A stretch of DNA of 64,000 nt from Planococcus sp. ISL-109 (GCF_018613655.1 NZ_JAGGPW010000004.1:88499-152498); one strand, 5' to 3'. Positions 8,426 through 17,801 are shown, counted from the first letter of the stretch. The notes: a model not told the origin generated them from the letters alone. Numbers and translations are program-made.

Positions 8426-9082
8426 GATTATTTCCCAGTTGCGTTCGGAAGCAATCGTCCGGAGCCGCGGTTCAGGGCGCACGGCGACCGGGTTGCCGAC
8501 AAGTTCCAGGACAGGGAGATCAGAATGGCTGTCGCCGTAAGCATAGCTGTTTGCCCAGTCGATCGATGCGCTGCCGAGCGCTTCCAGGATCTTTTCGGTT
8601 TTCAGCGGGCCTTGGATGTGGATGACCGGCGTTCGGTGCGCCAGGATATCTGCATCATACGGAATTTCTGTGCCGATGATTGTTTCGATCGGCAGATTTT
8701 TCGTCACGGCGTGCAAGAGTGGTGTGAATGCGCCTGAGACGAGCATGCAATAATCTTCATTTGACACGTGCTGTTTGAGACGTTCGACGACTTCATGGTT
8801 AAAGTCATCGTGCATGAGGTCGGCAATTTCACCGAAATATTCTTCCAGTTCTTTTTTTGAAAATGTTTCGAGAGCTGCAAGATAAGCTTGGACAGAACGC
8901 GCCCGCATTTTCGCTTCGGGATAGATTTTAAGTTTATGGCCGATATACGGCGGCATGATGGTGCGGTAGAATTTGCGGTATCTGCGGCTATGGACCGGGT
9001 GATTCTTCAGATGATCCATCATCAGTTGAAACGTTTCTTTCGCATACAAAGTGCCATCGAAATCAAATATGGCGACGCGCAT
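8423..9082 (-). CDS. HAD-IB family phosphatase
   Basis: A 219-residue cytoplasmic hydrolase. Motif I is DFDGTLY with the nucleophile Asp7 and acid/base Asp9. Motif II is the Ser/Thr around MLVSGAF (about 115), and motif III/IV is YGDSHSDLP (about 183-191). The helical cap between motifs I and II fits the HAD-IB (SerB-like) subclass. Likely a small phosphate ester hydrolase; the substrate is unknown, and phosphoserine is only one option. The start follows GGAGGGA. It converges with the permease and shares its terminator. Confidence 0.87.
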   Translation of the reverse strand: MRVAIFDFDGTLYAKETFQLMMDHLKNHPVHSRRYRKFYRTIMPPYIGHKLKIYPEAKMRARSVQAYLAALETFSKKELEEYFGEIADLMHDDFNHEVVERLKQHVSNEDYCMLVSGAFTPLLHAVTKNLPIETIIGTEIPYDADILAHRTPVIHIQGPLKTEKILEALGSASIDWANSYAYGDSHSDLPVLELVGNPVAVRPEPRLRTIASERNWEII

Positions 9083-9266
9083 AAAATCCCTCCACTCTCA
9101 TTTTCCTGCTGTTTCCATCATAGCGGAAACAACCAGTATTATCCAAGTATGTTTAGCTGTTTTCTTCCGCAGCGTATGGACATGGCAAAGCAACGGAGTA
9201 CGGCCGGTTATGTGGAATTAACACAAGATGAATCAGACCGGTTGCTTGAAGAAGTGAAAAAAGAAA

Positions 9267-9296
9267 AAGCTGAGGGGATTCCCTCAGCTTTTTTCT
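9267..9296 (-). terminator. Terminator after the YhfH-like gene
   Basis: AAAAGCTGAGGGGATTCCCTCAGCTTTTTT is a stem-loop that can act on the minus strand directly after the small zinc-ribbon gene. Confidence 0.8.
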
Positions 9297-9423
9297 ATTC
9301 TTCTTTATTAGCGATGCAACGTTCGCATTCATAGATGATTGATTCGCGGCGTTCCTTGATTTCACAACCGCATTCGCGACATTCTTTTCGTGTACGAGTC
9401 CCGTAAGTTTGCATGTTTTTCAT
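9295..9423 (-). CDS. YhfH-like zinc-ribbon micro-protein
   Basis: A 42-residue protein, MKNMQTYGTRTRKECRECGC continuing to ECERCIANKEE. It has two CxxC pairs (CREC and CERC, with an extra Cys at GC) separated by about 15 residues, a compact zinc-ribbon pattern. GGAGGAGATCACT lies directly before the ATG. Length and cysteine spacing resemble the YhfH family of Bacillales, whose function is unknown. It sits just downstream of aceB in the same direction, with its own terminator. Confidence 0.75.
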   Translation of the reverse strand: MKNMQTYGTRTRKECRECGCEIKERRESIIYECERCIANKEE

Positions 9424-9441
9424 AGTGATCTCCTCCAGTTT

Positions 9442-11034
9442 TCAGGTTAGTTTTTCATACCCTGGCAGTGTTAAAAATTCGGCAAAATCACTTTGCAAAG
9501 TGAGACTTGTAAACAACTCGCGAGCTTCCGCGTAGTGTCCAGTATTGTAGCGTTCTTCTCCGACCGCTTGTTTGATTGAGGCATCTTCTTCTTCGATGAC
9601 TTCGTGGAACAAGCTGACGTCGACTTTCCGGCCGTCTTCTAGGACACCTTTCGGATGGCGGATCCATTGCCATACTTGGGAGCGGGAAATTTCCGCTGTC
9701 GCTGCATCTTCCATCAAGTTATTGATTGGTGCAGCGCCGTTTCCGGAGAGCCAAGAGGCGATGTACTGGATTCCGACAGAGATATTGGAGCGGAGGCCTT
9801 GTTCGGTGATCGAACCTTCCGGAACTTCAACCAGCTCTTCCGCGGTTACGTGAACATCATCGCGCTGTCTGTCGATTTGGTTTGGCGTAGGCATATGCTT
9901 ATCGAATTGCTCCATCGCCGTCTGAACCATTCCGGGATGGGCGACCCATGTGCCGTCGTGCCCGTCTGTAACTTCGCGGAGTTTGTCTTCAGCGACTTTA
10001 TTGAAAGCGACTGTGTTTGCCTCGTCATCCCCTTTGACAGGGATTTGGGCAGCCATTCCGCCCATCGCTGGAGCACCGCGCCGGTGGCAGGTTTTGATGC
10101 TAAGGGACGTATAAGCCTTCATGAACGGAACCGTCATCGTCACCTGGGAGCGATCCGGGAAGATATAATCCGGATTATTGCGCATCCGCTTGATGACAGA
10201 GAAGATATAATCCCAGCGGCCGCAGTTGAGGCCAGCCGAATGGTCACGCAGTTCATAGAGGATTTCATCCATTTCGAATGCCGCCATGATCGTTTCGATC
10301 AATACAGTCGCCCGGATTGTGCCTTGTGGAATACTCAGTTCATCTTGTGCAAAGATGAAGACATCGTTCCATAGGCGGGCTTCCAAATGGCTTTCGAGTT
10401 TTGGTAAATAGAAGTAAGGGCCAGTGCCGCGCTCGATCAGCTCTTTGGCGTTGTGGAAAAAGTAAAGGCCGAAGTCGACGAGGCTTCCGGAAGCCGGTTT
10501 ACCACCGATCAAGATGTGTTTCTCCGGTAGGTGCCAGCCGCGAGGGCGGACCATCAATACCGCTGTTTTTTCATTCAGCGTATATTTTTTGCCGGTTTCC
10601 GAGGCCGTGAAATCGATTTGGCGGCGAATCGCATCGCGCAAATTGATCTGGCCGTCGATGATGTTGAACCAACTTGGCGCTGTTGAATCTTCGAGATCCG
10701 CCATGAACATCTTCGCGCCGGAGTTCAGCGCGTTGATGAGCATTTTGCGGTTGGTCGGGCCGGTGATTTCCACGCGGCGGTCTTTCATATCTTCCGGAAG
10801 GGGAGCGATTTTCCAGTCCCCTTCGCGTATGCTTTTCGTTTCAGGAAGGAAATCGAGCTTCTTGCCGCTATCAAGTTCTTTCTGACGTACCTGGCGTCTC
10901 TCCAGAAGTTCGATCCGACGCTTATCGAAATGGACGTGCAGTTTTTCAATGAACTCCAGAGCGTCAGGAGTCAAAATTTCCTCCATGCCTGGAATGTCTT
11001 CACCTATAATCTGTACATTCGATTTCGTCAGCAA
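9442..11034 (-). CDS. aceB: Malate synthase A
   Basis: A 530-residue enzyme that condenses glyoxylate and acetyl-CoA to malate, the second step of the glyoxylate bypass. The family signature [16 protein letters not shown] lies at about 262-277. The catalytic Arg region is [12 protein letters not shown] (about 158-169), and the C-terminal region contains the conserved [21 protein letters not shown]. The length equals typical MSA proteins. It follows aceA with a five-base gap and is clearly co-transcribed. The start follows AAGGATGATTTGATTG, with a moderate ribosome binding site overlapping the aceA stop region. Confidence 0.97.
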   Translation of the reverse strand: MLTKSNVQIIGEDIPGMEEILTPDALEFIEKLHVHFDKRRIELLERRQVRQKELDSGKKLDFLPETKSIREGDWKIAPLPEDMKDRRVEITGPTNRKMLINALNSGAKMFMADLEDSTAPSWFNIIDGQINLRDAIRRQIDFTASETGKKYTLNEKTAVLMVRPRGWHLPEKHILIGGKPASGSLVDFGLYFFHNAKELIERGTGPYFYLPKLESHLEARLWNDVFIFAQDELSIPQGTIRATVLIETIMAAFEMDEILYELRDHSAGLNCGRWDYIFSVIKRMRNNPDYIFPDRSQVTMTVPFMKAYTSLSIKTCHRRGAPAMGGMAAQIPVKGDDEANTVAFNKVAEDKLREVTDGHDGTWVAHPGMVQTAMEQFDKHMPTPNQIDRQRDDVHVTAEELVEVPEGSITEQGLRSNISVGIQYIASWLSGNGAAPINNLMEDAATAEISRSQVWQWIRHPKGVLEDGRKVDVSLFHEVIEEEDASIKQAVGEERYNTGHYAEARELFTSLTLQSDFAEFLTLPGYEKLT

Positions 11035-11039
11035 TCAAA

Positions 11040-12332
11040 TCATCCTTTCGTCTTTTGGAATTGATCAGTTTCAGTAGAACCTTGCATCGCAGTCGTTGAG
11101 CTTGTTCCGCCGGATACGATTTGCGAGATCTCATCGAAGTAGCTAGTACCAACTTCGCGCTGGTGGCGAGTTGCTGTGTAGCCTTTCGATTCGCTTGCAA
11201 ATTCAGCTTGCTGAAGTTTCGAGTAAGCAGCCATGCCGTTGTCTTTGTAGTCGTGAGCAAGTTCGAACATGCTGTGGTTCAATGCATGGAAACCTGCAAG
11301 TGTAACGAATTGGAATTTATAGCCCATTTTGCCGAGCTCGACTTGGTATTTTGCGATTGTTTCTTCGTCAAGCTTCGCTGCCCAGTTGAATGAAGGCGAG
11401 CAGTTATAAGCGAGCATCTTGCCAGGGAACTGTGCATGGATCGCATCCGCGAATTGCTGTGCTTCTTCCAAGTTCGGGTGGGAAGTTTCACACCAGATCA
11501 AGTCAGCATATGGTGCGTAAGCAAGGCCGCGGGCGATTGCCTGGTCGATGCCTGGGTTTGTGCGGTAGAATCCTTCCGGTGTGCGTTCGCCAGTGATGAA
11601 CTGATGATCGCGCTCATCGATATCGCTTGTGATCAAGTCTGCTGCGTCAGCATCTGTACGGGCGATAATGAGTGTCGGTACGCCCATTACGTCAGCTGCA
11701 AGTCTAGCAGAGACAAGGTTTTTTACTGCGTTTTGTGTCGGCAGCAATACTTTCCCGCCTAAGTGGCCACATTTTTTCTCGGAAGCGAGCTGATCTTCAA
11801 AGTGAACGCCAGCTGCGCCAGCTTCGATCATTGATTTCATCAATTCGTATACGTTTAGCGGTCCGCCGAAGCCTGCTTCTGCATCTGCGACGATTGGTGC
11901 GAACCAGTCAAAGCCTTCTGTGTTTTCTACGCTATCGATTTGGTCTGCACGTTGAAGTGCGCGGTTGATTTTACGTACAACATCAGGAACCGAGTTTACC
12001 GGGTACAAGCTTTGGTCAGGGTACATCTGCCCTGCGGAGTTAGCATCCGCTGCTACTTGCCAGCCGCTCAAGTAAATCGCTTGAAGTCCAGCTTTCACTT
12101 GCTGAATGGCCTGGTTACCGGTAAGTGCACCTAAAGCATTTACAAACGGCATCTCATTGATCTGGCGGTAGAGGCGTTCAGCTCCGCGCTGTGCGAGTGT
12201 GTGCTCGATCAAGACCGAACCACGAAGCTTTACTACGTCCTCTGCAGTGTATGGACGTTCGATGTTTTCCCATCTTTTATCTTCCTGCCACGTTTTGTTC
12301 AATTTTTCGATTTGCTGTTGTTTGTTTACCAA
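11040..12332 (-). CDS. aceA: Isocitrate lyase
   Basis: About 430 residues. Cleaves isocitrate to succinate and glyoxylate, opening the glyoxylate shunt used on acetate and fatty acids. The active-site signature KKCGHLGGK with the catalytic Cys lies near residue 188, and [25 protein letters not shown] binds the metal/substrate region. The start is uncertain. An AAAGGG site is best spaced for the TTG at 12332, giving (M)[14 protein letters not shown], while an in-frame ATG at 12341 lies too close to that site and a TTG at 12350 overlaps it. It is first in the aceA-aceB operon and divergent from a LytTR regulator. Confidence 0.95.
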   Translation of the reverse strand: MVNKQQQIEKLNKTWQEDKRWENIERPYTAEDVVKLRGSVLIEHTLAQRGAERLYRQINEMPFVNALGALTGNQAIQQVKAGLQAIYLSGWQVAADANSAGQMYPDQSLYPVNSVPDVVRKINRALQRADQIDSVENTEGFDWFAPIVADAEAGFGGPLNVYELMKSMIEAGAAGVHFEDQLASEKKCGHLGGKVLLPTQNAVKNLVSARLAADVMGVPTLIIARTDADAADLITSDIDERDHQFITGERTPEGFYRTNPGIDQAIARGLAYAPYADLIWCETSHPNLEEAQQFADAIHAQFPGKMLAYNCSPSFNWAAKLDEETIAKYQVELGKMGYKFQFVTLAGFHALNHSMFELAHDYKDNGMAAYSKLQQAEFASESKGYTATRHQREVGTSYFDEISQIVSGGTSSTTAMQGSTETDQFQKTKG

Positions 12333-12374
12333 TCTAACCATCCCTTTCAAAGTAGAAGTTTTTAAGAAAACAGT

Positions 12375-12392
12375 AACTGTATTAATACAGTT
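12375..12392. promoter_or_regulatory. Perfect 18-bp palindrome upstream of aceA
   Basis: AACTGTATTAATACAGTT is a perfect palindrome 43 bp upstream of the chosen aceA start, in the 180-bp gap between aceA and the divergent LytTR gene. ACAGTT half-sites resemble LytTR half-site elements. It is a strong candidate operator for control of the glyoxylate operon. The assignment to LytTR is inference. Confidence 0.55.
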
Positions 12393-12435
12393 TGTTTTGA
12401 TGTATATTAATATATAACAGAACCGCGATATTGTC

Positions 12436-12463
12436 TTGAAAAAATGACAGGAAACGGTATAAT
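12436..12463 (+). promoter_or_regulatory. Probable sigma-A promoter of the LytTR gene
   Basis: TTGAAA (12436-12441), a 16-bp spacer and a perfect TATAAT (12458-12463) lie about 50 bp before the LytTR start. Confidence 0.65.
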
Positions 12464-12514
12464 GAGACGAAAGCCGGAATATTCAGACGAACGCAATTGA
12501 AAGGGGACTAGGGG

Positions 12515-13165
12515 ATGGGGAACACTGTATTGGAACAGATGGGATTCATTATTGGGGATTGGATTCCGAAAGAGGCATCGATCGCAGTTGCGGCGGATAA
12601 TCAGTACATTTATTACAAGGCAGGCGTACATGATCTCTCTATTAAAGAAGGACAGCCGGTATCGTCCGGAACGATTGCTGCACGTGTAGCCAAGGAAGGG
12701 CGCAAAGTCGAGATGTATGTCGAACAAGCTGTGCTGGGTTCGGCTTATTACGGAATCGGGTATCCGATTAACATCGATGACAAAGAAGCAGTGCTTGTCA
12801 TTACGCTGCCGCCGGATTATGTGGTGGGGCCGAAAAAACCGCTGGCGTTCCTGACGGGCAAGCAGGATGAAACGTGGCGGCCGATTCCAATCAAGCAAGT
12901 CTCACATATCGAAAGCAGCCAAAAAAAGACATGGTTTTATGCAGACGAAGATTCGTATTGTTCCAGCCATACCCTGAAGAACTTAAAGGAGCGGTTGCCG
13001 GATTACTTTTTGTCGGTGCATCGTTCGTATATAGTGAACGTACATTATATAGAAGAGATTGCAAAAGATGTCGCGTCGAACTATGTGCTGACCTTGCGTG
13101 ATGGCTCGACGATTCCAGTCAGCCAGAACTATACGGCGGAGGTGCGCAACCGCCTTGGGTTTTAA
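12515..13165 (+). CDS. LytTR-domain transcriptional regulator
   Basis: A 216-residue protein. Residues about 1-105 form an unrecognised N-terminal sensor-like domain with alternating beta strands (IAVAADNQYIYYKAG and VYGIGYPIN-like pieces). Residues about 115-216 form a LytTR DNA-binding domain: PIPIKQVSHIESSQKKTWFY, TLKNLKERLPDYFLSVHRSY, then IPVSQNYTAEVRNRLGF. There is no receiver domain, so it is not a classical two-component regulator; the N-terminal part may bind a ligand directly. GAAAGGGGACTAGGGG precedes the ATG. The divergent arrangement with aceA-aceB makes it the likely regulator of the glyoxylate shunt. Confidence 0.85.
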   Translation: MGNTVLEQMGFIIGDWIPKEASIAVAADNQYIYYKAGVHDLSIKEGQPVSSGTIAARVAKEGRKVEMYVEQAVLGSAYYGIGYPINIDDKEAVLVITLPPDYVVGPKKPLAFLTGKQDETWRPIPIKQVSHIESSQKKTWFYADEDSYCSSHTLKNLKERLPDYFLSVHRSYIVNVHYIEEIAKDVASNYVLTLRDGSTIPVSQNYTAEVRNRLGF

Positions 13166-13258
13166 CATTTTTTACAATTGATCTGGCAGGAAATGAGCGC
13201 GCTAGGTGGAATAGACTAAGCAGTAAGCAAAAAAGGAACGAGAAAGGCGGAGGCTGAT

Positions 13259-13564
13259 ATGAGAGTATGGCCCATATCCAAGTTAGGCAATATTTCAGTT
13301 GTCTTCACAGTTGTTCCGCTGCTATTAGTTCTAGTTATCGCGATTGCTGGTGCGTTTCAGGAATTGCCGTTGACGTTTGAAGGAGAAATGTCCGATAATT
13401 TGCTGTTATCGCTGTTGGTCTTGGCTTCTGTCGCGTCGTTTCTGGTGGCGCTGTTTGCCGGAGTTCTCGCGATGCTCGCCAGAAGAGAACGATCGCTATC
13501 AGTCATCGCGTCGATCGTCGTCTCGGTTATCGCGCTGATCGTTTCGTGGAGTTGGTGGATGTAG
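13259..13564 (+). CDS. Small three-helix membrane protein
   Basis: A 101-residue hydrophobic protein with three predicted membrane helices (about 12-32, 47-70 and 77-98) and a short acidic loop (TFEGEMSDN) between the first two. The start at 13259 follows AAAGGCGGAGGCTGAT. I do not recognise the family. It is the last intact core-like gene before the accessory region and is followed by a terminator. Confidence 0.6.
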   Translation: MRVWPISKLGNISVVFTVVPLLLVLVIAIAGAFQELPLTFEGEMSDNLLLSLLVLASVASFLVALFAGVLAMLARRERSLSVIASIVVSVIALIVSWSWWM

Positions 13565-13587
13565 GTTTCCTTCTATATGAATAAATG

Positions 13588-13620
13588 CAAAAAGCCGCTG
13601 AGAATTTGTCAGCGGTTTTT
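13588..13620. terminator. Bidirectional terminator
   Basis: AAAAAGCCGCTGA and TCAGCGGTTTTT form a symmetric stem-loop after the small membrane protein. Confidence 0.85.
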
Positions 13621-13640
13621 GTCTATTTAAATCTAAAAAG

Positions 13641-13764
13641 CGTTCGTAAATCTGTCTTCAATAAAGCGAACGTTCGTAAAGTGTTTTTTACACATTTACG
13701 AATGTTCTTTTTCGTCTTATTGAGCTATTTTCGAGTGTTCGTAAGGGTGTACTTTTACGAACGG
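13641..13764. repeat. Cluster of CGTTCGTAAA / TTTACGAACG repeats
   Basis: Within about 125 bp there are five variants of one decamer in both orientations: CGTTCGTAAA at 13641 and 13671, TTTACGAATG at 13695, GTGTTCGTAAG at 13735, and GTACTTTTACGAACG at 13749. The last, longer form recurs at 14870 and 26847. The cluster marks the left border of the accessory region. The function is unknown; it could be a recombination substrate or a small dispersed repeat. Confidence 0.6.
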
Positions 13765-13958
13765 ATTTTAACAGGAACACAGGAATTTTAATAATCAATT
13801 AATAAGCATTTTCAGGAGATGATAATCTATAATAAAACAAAAAATCAAAAAACATTCGGAATTCTCGAATATAAAGAAATAAGGGTTTCTTTATATGGGC
13901 TTGCAAAACTTTTTGTAATAGATTTATAACACAATAAGTAAAAGAGGGGGTAAAAATT

Positions 13959-14450
13959 ATGGAAGTGAAAAATTTAAAAATTGGGAAAACAAGTGAAATA
14001 ATCTTGAAAAGATATCGCTTAACTAGAATTTTAGAGTCTTGGGTAGAAATTAATACTACTGTTGATAAAGCATGGAATGCACTTGTAGATTTTGAATCTT
14101 GGACACAATGGAATTCTTTTATTCCTGTGGCAAAGGGTGAATTAAAGGTTGGAAATAAAATGATGATAAAAGTAAAATCACCTGGTCTTAAAGAAATGAA
14201 TTTTAAACCCACTGTTTTTGAAATAGAGGATGGTAAGAAAGTAGTTTGGGGTGGAGGATCTTTGCTTATTGGATATAGAGGTATTCATGAATTTATCATT
14301 GAATATATCGATGAGAATCTAATCAGGTTTAAGCAAATAGAAAAATTCGAAGGTCCAATAGTTTTGTTTATGAATGGAATGATATCTAAAACAGCTATCG
14401 GCTATGTAAATATGAATGAAGAATTCAAGAAATTTTTAGAAAAAAACTAG
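13959..14450 (+). CDS. SRPBCC (START-like) domain protein
   Basis: A 163-residue protein. From about residue 25 it follows the helix-grip fold of polyketide cyclase/SRPBCC proteins: VEINTTVDKAWNALVDFESW, then FIPVAKGELKVGNKMMIKV, KVVWGG, and a final amphipathic helix. These proteins bind hydrophobic ligands in a central pocket; no ligand can be inferred. AGAGGGGGTAAAAATT precedes the ATG. It is markedly AT-rich in base and codon use compared with the preceding genes, a sign of acquisition. It lies between two copies of the GTACTTTTACGAACG repeat as the only complete gene in that interval. Confidence 0.8.
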   Translation: MEVKNLKIGKTSEIILKRYRLTRILESWVEINTTVDKAWNALVDFESWTQWNSFIPVAKGELKVGNKMMIKVKSPGLKEMNFKPTVFEIEDGKKVVWGGGSLLIGYRGIHEFIIEYIDENLIRFKQIEKFEGPIVLFMNGMISKTAIGYVNMNEEFKKFLEKN

Positions 14451-14478
14451 AGAATACCGCTTTAACTGAAGTCTCTTA

Positions 14479-14739
14479 TGGAAAGCGTTCCAAAAGCCTG
14501 GATTTAAAGAAAGAAAGCATCTACAAGAATGGATTTGTAAGAATACAGAAAAGCTTGCTGAGCAGGTTTTAATAATCCAATAAAGAGCCTAGCAGCTTAA
14601 AGGATACAAATGAAAGGCTGGGTTTACATTCTGTAGATATAAACGGAGATTTTGTAATTATCGAAAATAAACTCGATGATATACAGGGCGGGAAGTAACT
14701 TGGAATGCTTTAAAATCTCTAAACTATTGCTCTGGCTAA
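14479..14739 (+). pseudogene. DUF4268/NucS-like nuclease fragment
   Basis: Broken reading frames spell GFKERKHLQEWICKNTEKLA and then EQVLIIQ before a stop. DTNERLGLHSVDINGDFVII with ENKLDD follows after a short loss, and EVTWNALKSLNYCSG comes in another frame. This order is the N-terminal portion of DUF4268/DUF91-type proteins, with the ENKLDDSGRDVTWQALKY-like core of a restriction-endonuclease-like fold. There are at least two frameshifts and no C-terminal half. It is a decayed fragment downstream of the SRPBCC gene, within the same repeat-bounded interval. Confidence 0.65.
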
Positions 14740-14869
14740 ATAGAATTCCAAGATTATAGAATTGATTCAATTAGTTAACAGATGACCGATTAACAGAAGG
14801 TGCTTGAATTTAAAAGGAGAGAAGAGACTGATCACGGCACATCTTCTCTTCTTTTTTGTTTGGGAAGGT

Positions 14870-14884
14870 ACTTTTACGAACGGT
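14870..14884 (+). repeat. GTACTTTTACGAACG dispersed repeat, copy 2
   Basis: This copy is identical to the cores at 13749 and 26847. The 30 bp before it (ATCTTCTCTTCTTTTTT) also match the sequence before the 26847 copy, so the repeated unit is longer than the core. Confidence 0.6.
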
Positions 14885-15056
14885 TATATTTCCAAATCCC
14901 CCTTGCTTTATCAATTTTCACTTAGTATATTCGGAGATGTTTTTGCATGGGCAAAAACATGTATTCAAGTGAAACCAAGTAGGCCATCGTGAAAGACGTA
15001 ATAAATAGAAAATTCTCTTTGAGATATTCTGTACAGAATTGAATTTTGGAGGGGCA

Positions 15057-16469
15057 TTATTTTTTTCCGAAATAAAATAAGCCGATTCCAACCCAGCTAA
15101 GCATAAGGACTGAACAAAAGATTAAGACAGGTATAATACCAAACTGTGCAATGAGGGGAAGGGAAGCCGCAGTGAATAATCCGCCTCCTACGATCGGCTC
15201 AAACATCAATTGTTTATAGCCGAATGCTTCCAATGCTTTGGATTCGTCTTTCGAGTCAGCAATTCGAATGAGCATCAAACCTGCGGCAGTCATTCCCATG
15301 GACTGTCCGTAATCCCCAATTCCGCGCTCGAACCAGTACTCCGGAATCATGCGGGGGGCTAAAAAGACAAACGCTAGGGTATTCCAGGCAATTCCTGTCG
15401 CAGCCAACAGTAAAAATGGGATCAGATTGTCTCCGATAACTGTTAAAGATAAAGTGGCCAGTGCGCTGACAATCAAGAAATCCAAAGCAAGCCCTTGTAT
15501 CCGGAGCACCATTTTCCGGTTGACGAGTTTGTACTTATCATATCTATCCAAAAAAAGTTGCAGCAGGACACCGCCAATCATCGCTAAGGGAAACAAAGGT
15601 AAAAAAGGCATAATTTCAATTTCAGTCCATGATCCCCAAGTGGCAGATTCTAAATAGATAAGCCCTTCCAACAGAATCTTACCGATCAGAATGGCGACTC
15701 CCACTACTGAGATATGGAAAGCAAGAGGTTCAATCGACTGTGGTTCTGTCGTCATTTTTCCTGCAATCGGACGGTCTTCGGGTTCTATAATGCCTCGAAG
15801 TTTGTTTTCCGGAAGATCGTTCGTGTTATCTAAAATCATCGCTTTGTCTTTTTTGACGCCCCAATTGATTAAAATGATTCCGCATACAACTCCTGAAACA
15901 ACCCCCACAGTAGCTAATCCGATGGCAAGATCAGCGCCTTCGCTGAATCCCAGTTCTTGAAAAGTGCTCGCCAAACCGGCACTTGTTCCGTGTCCGCCTT
16001 CAAACCCTATTTCGATTAATGCTCCAGCCATCGGATTTATGCCGAAGAAGGGGGCTAGTACGAGTAGTGCCAAAAGAAGACCAAAGACATACTGCCCCCA
16101 AGCCACTGATTGGCCAAACGAAACTTGGGGGCCAGCCAACAGCCAGATATCTTTTATTTTGGGAATCTTTTTCCCTAAAAACAAGCTTGCAAAAATGACG
16201 CTGATCAACAAACCCGGGAAAGTAGACCATGATTCGAGCACGTCCTCCGGAAAAAGTCCATTTGAAACAGGAGATGTTAAACCATCCGTGAAGAAACTGA
16301 TCAAGGCTCCTAATACTTCAGGGCCCAAAAATAAGCCGATAAACCCAGCGATAATAGAACTTGGCAGAAAATATTTTTGAAAAACGGAAAAACTTACACG
16401 AATCCATTTCCCTATTAACAATAAAATACCAATCAGTAGTATGCTAAACCCAACCATCTCTGCCGACAT
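15057..16469 (-). CDS. Sodium:glutamate symporter-like transporter (GltS/ESS family)
   Basis: A 470-residue polytopic membrane protein with about 11-12 hydrophobic segments. It resembles the ESS (glutamate:Na+ symporter) family, with glycine-rich re-entrant motifs such as EGGHGTSAGLASTF and GDYGQSMGMTAAGL at equivalent positions of the two halves. The probable role is Na+-coupled uptake of an acidic amino acid or related carboxylate. Two adjacent ATGs follow AGGAGGG; the second (16469) has the better spacing, while 16472 is the alternative. It is longer than the classic 400-residue GltS. It lies alone in the accessory region. Confidence 0.75.
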   Translation of the reverse strand: MSAEMVGFSILLIGILLLIGKWIRVSFSVFQKYFLPSSIIAGFIGLFLGPEVLGALISFFTDGLTSPVSNGLFPEDVLESWSTFPGLLISVIFASLFLGKKIPKIKDIWLLAGPQVSFGQSVAWGQYVFGLLLALLVLAPFFGINPMAGALIEIGFEGGHGTSAGLASTFQELGFSEGADLAIGLATVGVVSGVVCGIILINWGVKKDKAMILDNTNDLPENKLRGIIEPEDRPIAGKMTTEPQSIEPLAFHISVVGVAILIGKILLEGLIYLESATWGSWTEIEIMPFLPLFPLAMIGGVLLQLFLDRYDKYKLVNRKMVLRIQGLALDFLIVSALATLSLTVIGDNLIPFLLLAATGIAWNTLAFVFLAPRMIPEYWFERGIGDYGQSMGMTAAGLMLIRIADSKDESKALEAFGYKQLMFEPIVGGGLFTAASLPLIAQFGIIPVLIFCSVLMLSWVGIGLFYFGKK

Positions 16470-16584
16470 CATAACCCTCCTGACCAATGTTTGACCTGTA
16501 TGTCGTGTACGGGATCTATACATCTGTTCCCCTTGCATTGCCAGGAAAAACAATATGTGTTTACGTTCACAAAAAAAATGGTTT

Positions 16585-16650
16585 GGGGCTGTGTAAATGG
16601 TGGCTCCTTTTTCCGCACGAGTGGCTCATTTACAATGCAATAATCAACGC
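16585..16650. mobile_element. Possible IS21-like terminal repeat remnant
   Basis: TGTGTAAATGGTGGCTCC is followed about 15 bases later by AGTGGCTCATTTACA. The GTGGCTC units are direct repeats and the TGTAAATG/CATTTACA units are inverted, an arrangement resembling the multiple terminal repeats of IS21-family elements. No transposase remains nearby, so this is only a suggestion. Confidence 0.25.
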
Positions 16651-17402
16651 CAATGCGTTAGGGTCGTTCTTCAGTAAAATAACACGGTGTGGATCTTTTA
16701 GTGATGAAGATCTCTGGCGACTGGTGCAACCATTTTTGACACATCGCTTTTCTATTTCAAACTATTACTTTAATAGTTATTTTGCATAAACATCAGTTTT
16801 TTTCATTAGGCGCAACGATAATTGGGCCAGCAAAAAGGTGCATCGTTCTACCCGTTAATTTGTAATCCATTCTGCTTCAAACTAAATGGAAACGGGAAAC
16901 TTATCACCCTGCAGCAACCATTGACGAAACGAGATCTGATCCATTGAGTGTTAAAAGCGAAGAAGATGCGACAGATCCGGCATCTTCTTTTTCGTTTGAC
17001 TGAATCTGTGTTCATTCCGAGTGAAAGTATATGAGAAAAACAAATAAAAAATCTGAATTATTAAAATATTCTAAAATACTTTACATATTCAAGGTTATAC
17101 TATAGGTTTATTGTATTAGTAAATGGAATATTAATAGCATTTTTTAGCTTAAAACAGGTAAAAATATTCATCTTATAAAGCTGCAAGTAAATACCATCTA
17201 TCGCATTATTTGAATGATCGTTCGGCTGAATTTCCATTATTCGTTAACAAAAGAAAGCCACTTAAGTTAAAAGTTGAAAGTTTACTCGCTTTCTTTCATT
17301 GAAGGAGATCAGCTCTTTGGAATGCACTAGTTATGGGGAATCGCAGTAAACCGATCAGCATGCCAACAACTTTAGTGAAAGAGAGCAGAAGGAGTGGTTA
17401 GA
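16651..17402. other. Long noncoding stretch before the orphan array
   Basis: About 750 bases contain no convincing gene. One terminator-like hairpin is present (16957-16993). The stretch at 17040-17170 is very AT-rich and could hold a promoter for the downstream array, but no clear -35/-10 pair with correct spacing was found. Confidence 0.5.
16957..16993 (+). terminator. Terminator-like hairpin
   Basis: AAGAAGATGC and GCATCTTCTT form a stem with a 12-base loop, followed by TTTTCG. No complete gene precedes it on the plus strand, so it is probably left over from a lost gene. Confidence 0.65.
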
Positions 17403-17801
17403 GTGACAGAAACAAACTCACTGGCATTAACGGCTGAGAAAGTAAACGGATTTATGGGCACAGAAGTGGAAGTAAATACAGAATTTTGGCAGCTTAAGAA
17501 ACGGATGATCGAAGTGCACAAGAGCCCCGGTATGTGTGTTGGCTGGTCACTGGACCTCGCGGTTTCCTTCAAAATATTTCGTGATGGCCGGGAAGCTGTT
17601 AATGAAGCTGAAGTCTTTCTTCTTCCCGAAGAACTGCCACTTTTTACAGAGGCATTGATACAGCACCCTATTTTATTGCCCGTCAGTTATTCGCAGCACC
17701 TGTCAATGGAGCACGGCATGTCTTGCATTCGATTAAAATCCCAGGAGCCTTTCGAAGATTTTGCTGAACGCCTTTCCGAAGCGCTCTGTGCACTGGGATA
17801 A
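17403..17801 (+). CDS. Orphan array family A, copy 1 (DUF1259-like)
   Basis: About 132 residues, cytoplasmic, no membrane segment. GTG 17403 is chosen because AGAAGGAG lies 8 bases upstream. Its second half (AVNEAEVFLLPEELPLFTEA, then MEHGMSCIRLKSQEPFEDFA and RLSEAL) has the order of the DUF1259 (LppY/LpqO) core: an Exxx-LLPxE strand, a variable loop in place of HNHL, and a final helix. The His-rich motif of DUF1259 is not preserved, so the relationship is tentative. A paralogue lies at 19152. It is first in an array with a family B gene 55 bp downstream. Confidence 0.65.
   Translation: MTETNSLALTAEKVNGFMGTEVEVNTEFWQLKKRMIEVHKSPGMCVGWSLDLAVSFKIFRDGREAVNEAEVFLLPEELPLFTEALIQHPILLPVSYSQHLSMEHGMSCIRLKSQEPFEDFAERLSEALCALG

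Noticed and set aside
9174..9334. Plus-strand open frame starting MDMAKQRSTAGYVELTQDES
   Set aside because: No ribosome binding site, it runs through a clear terminator hairpin (9267-9296) and overlaps the well-supported minus-strand zinc-ribbon gene. Not called as a gene.
13671..13680. LexA/SOS box suggested by GAACGTTCG
   Set aside because: The Bacillus box needs GAAC and GTTC separated by four bases; here they abut. It is part of the dispersed repeat instead.
16487..16789. 100-codon plus-strand frame right of the GltS-like gene
   Set aside because: It begins inside the region upstream of a minus-strand gene, has no ribosome binding site, and crosses the possible IS21-like repeats.
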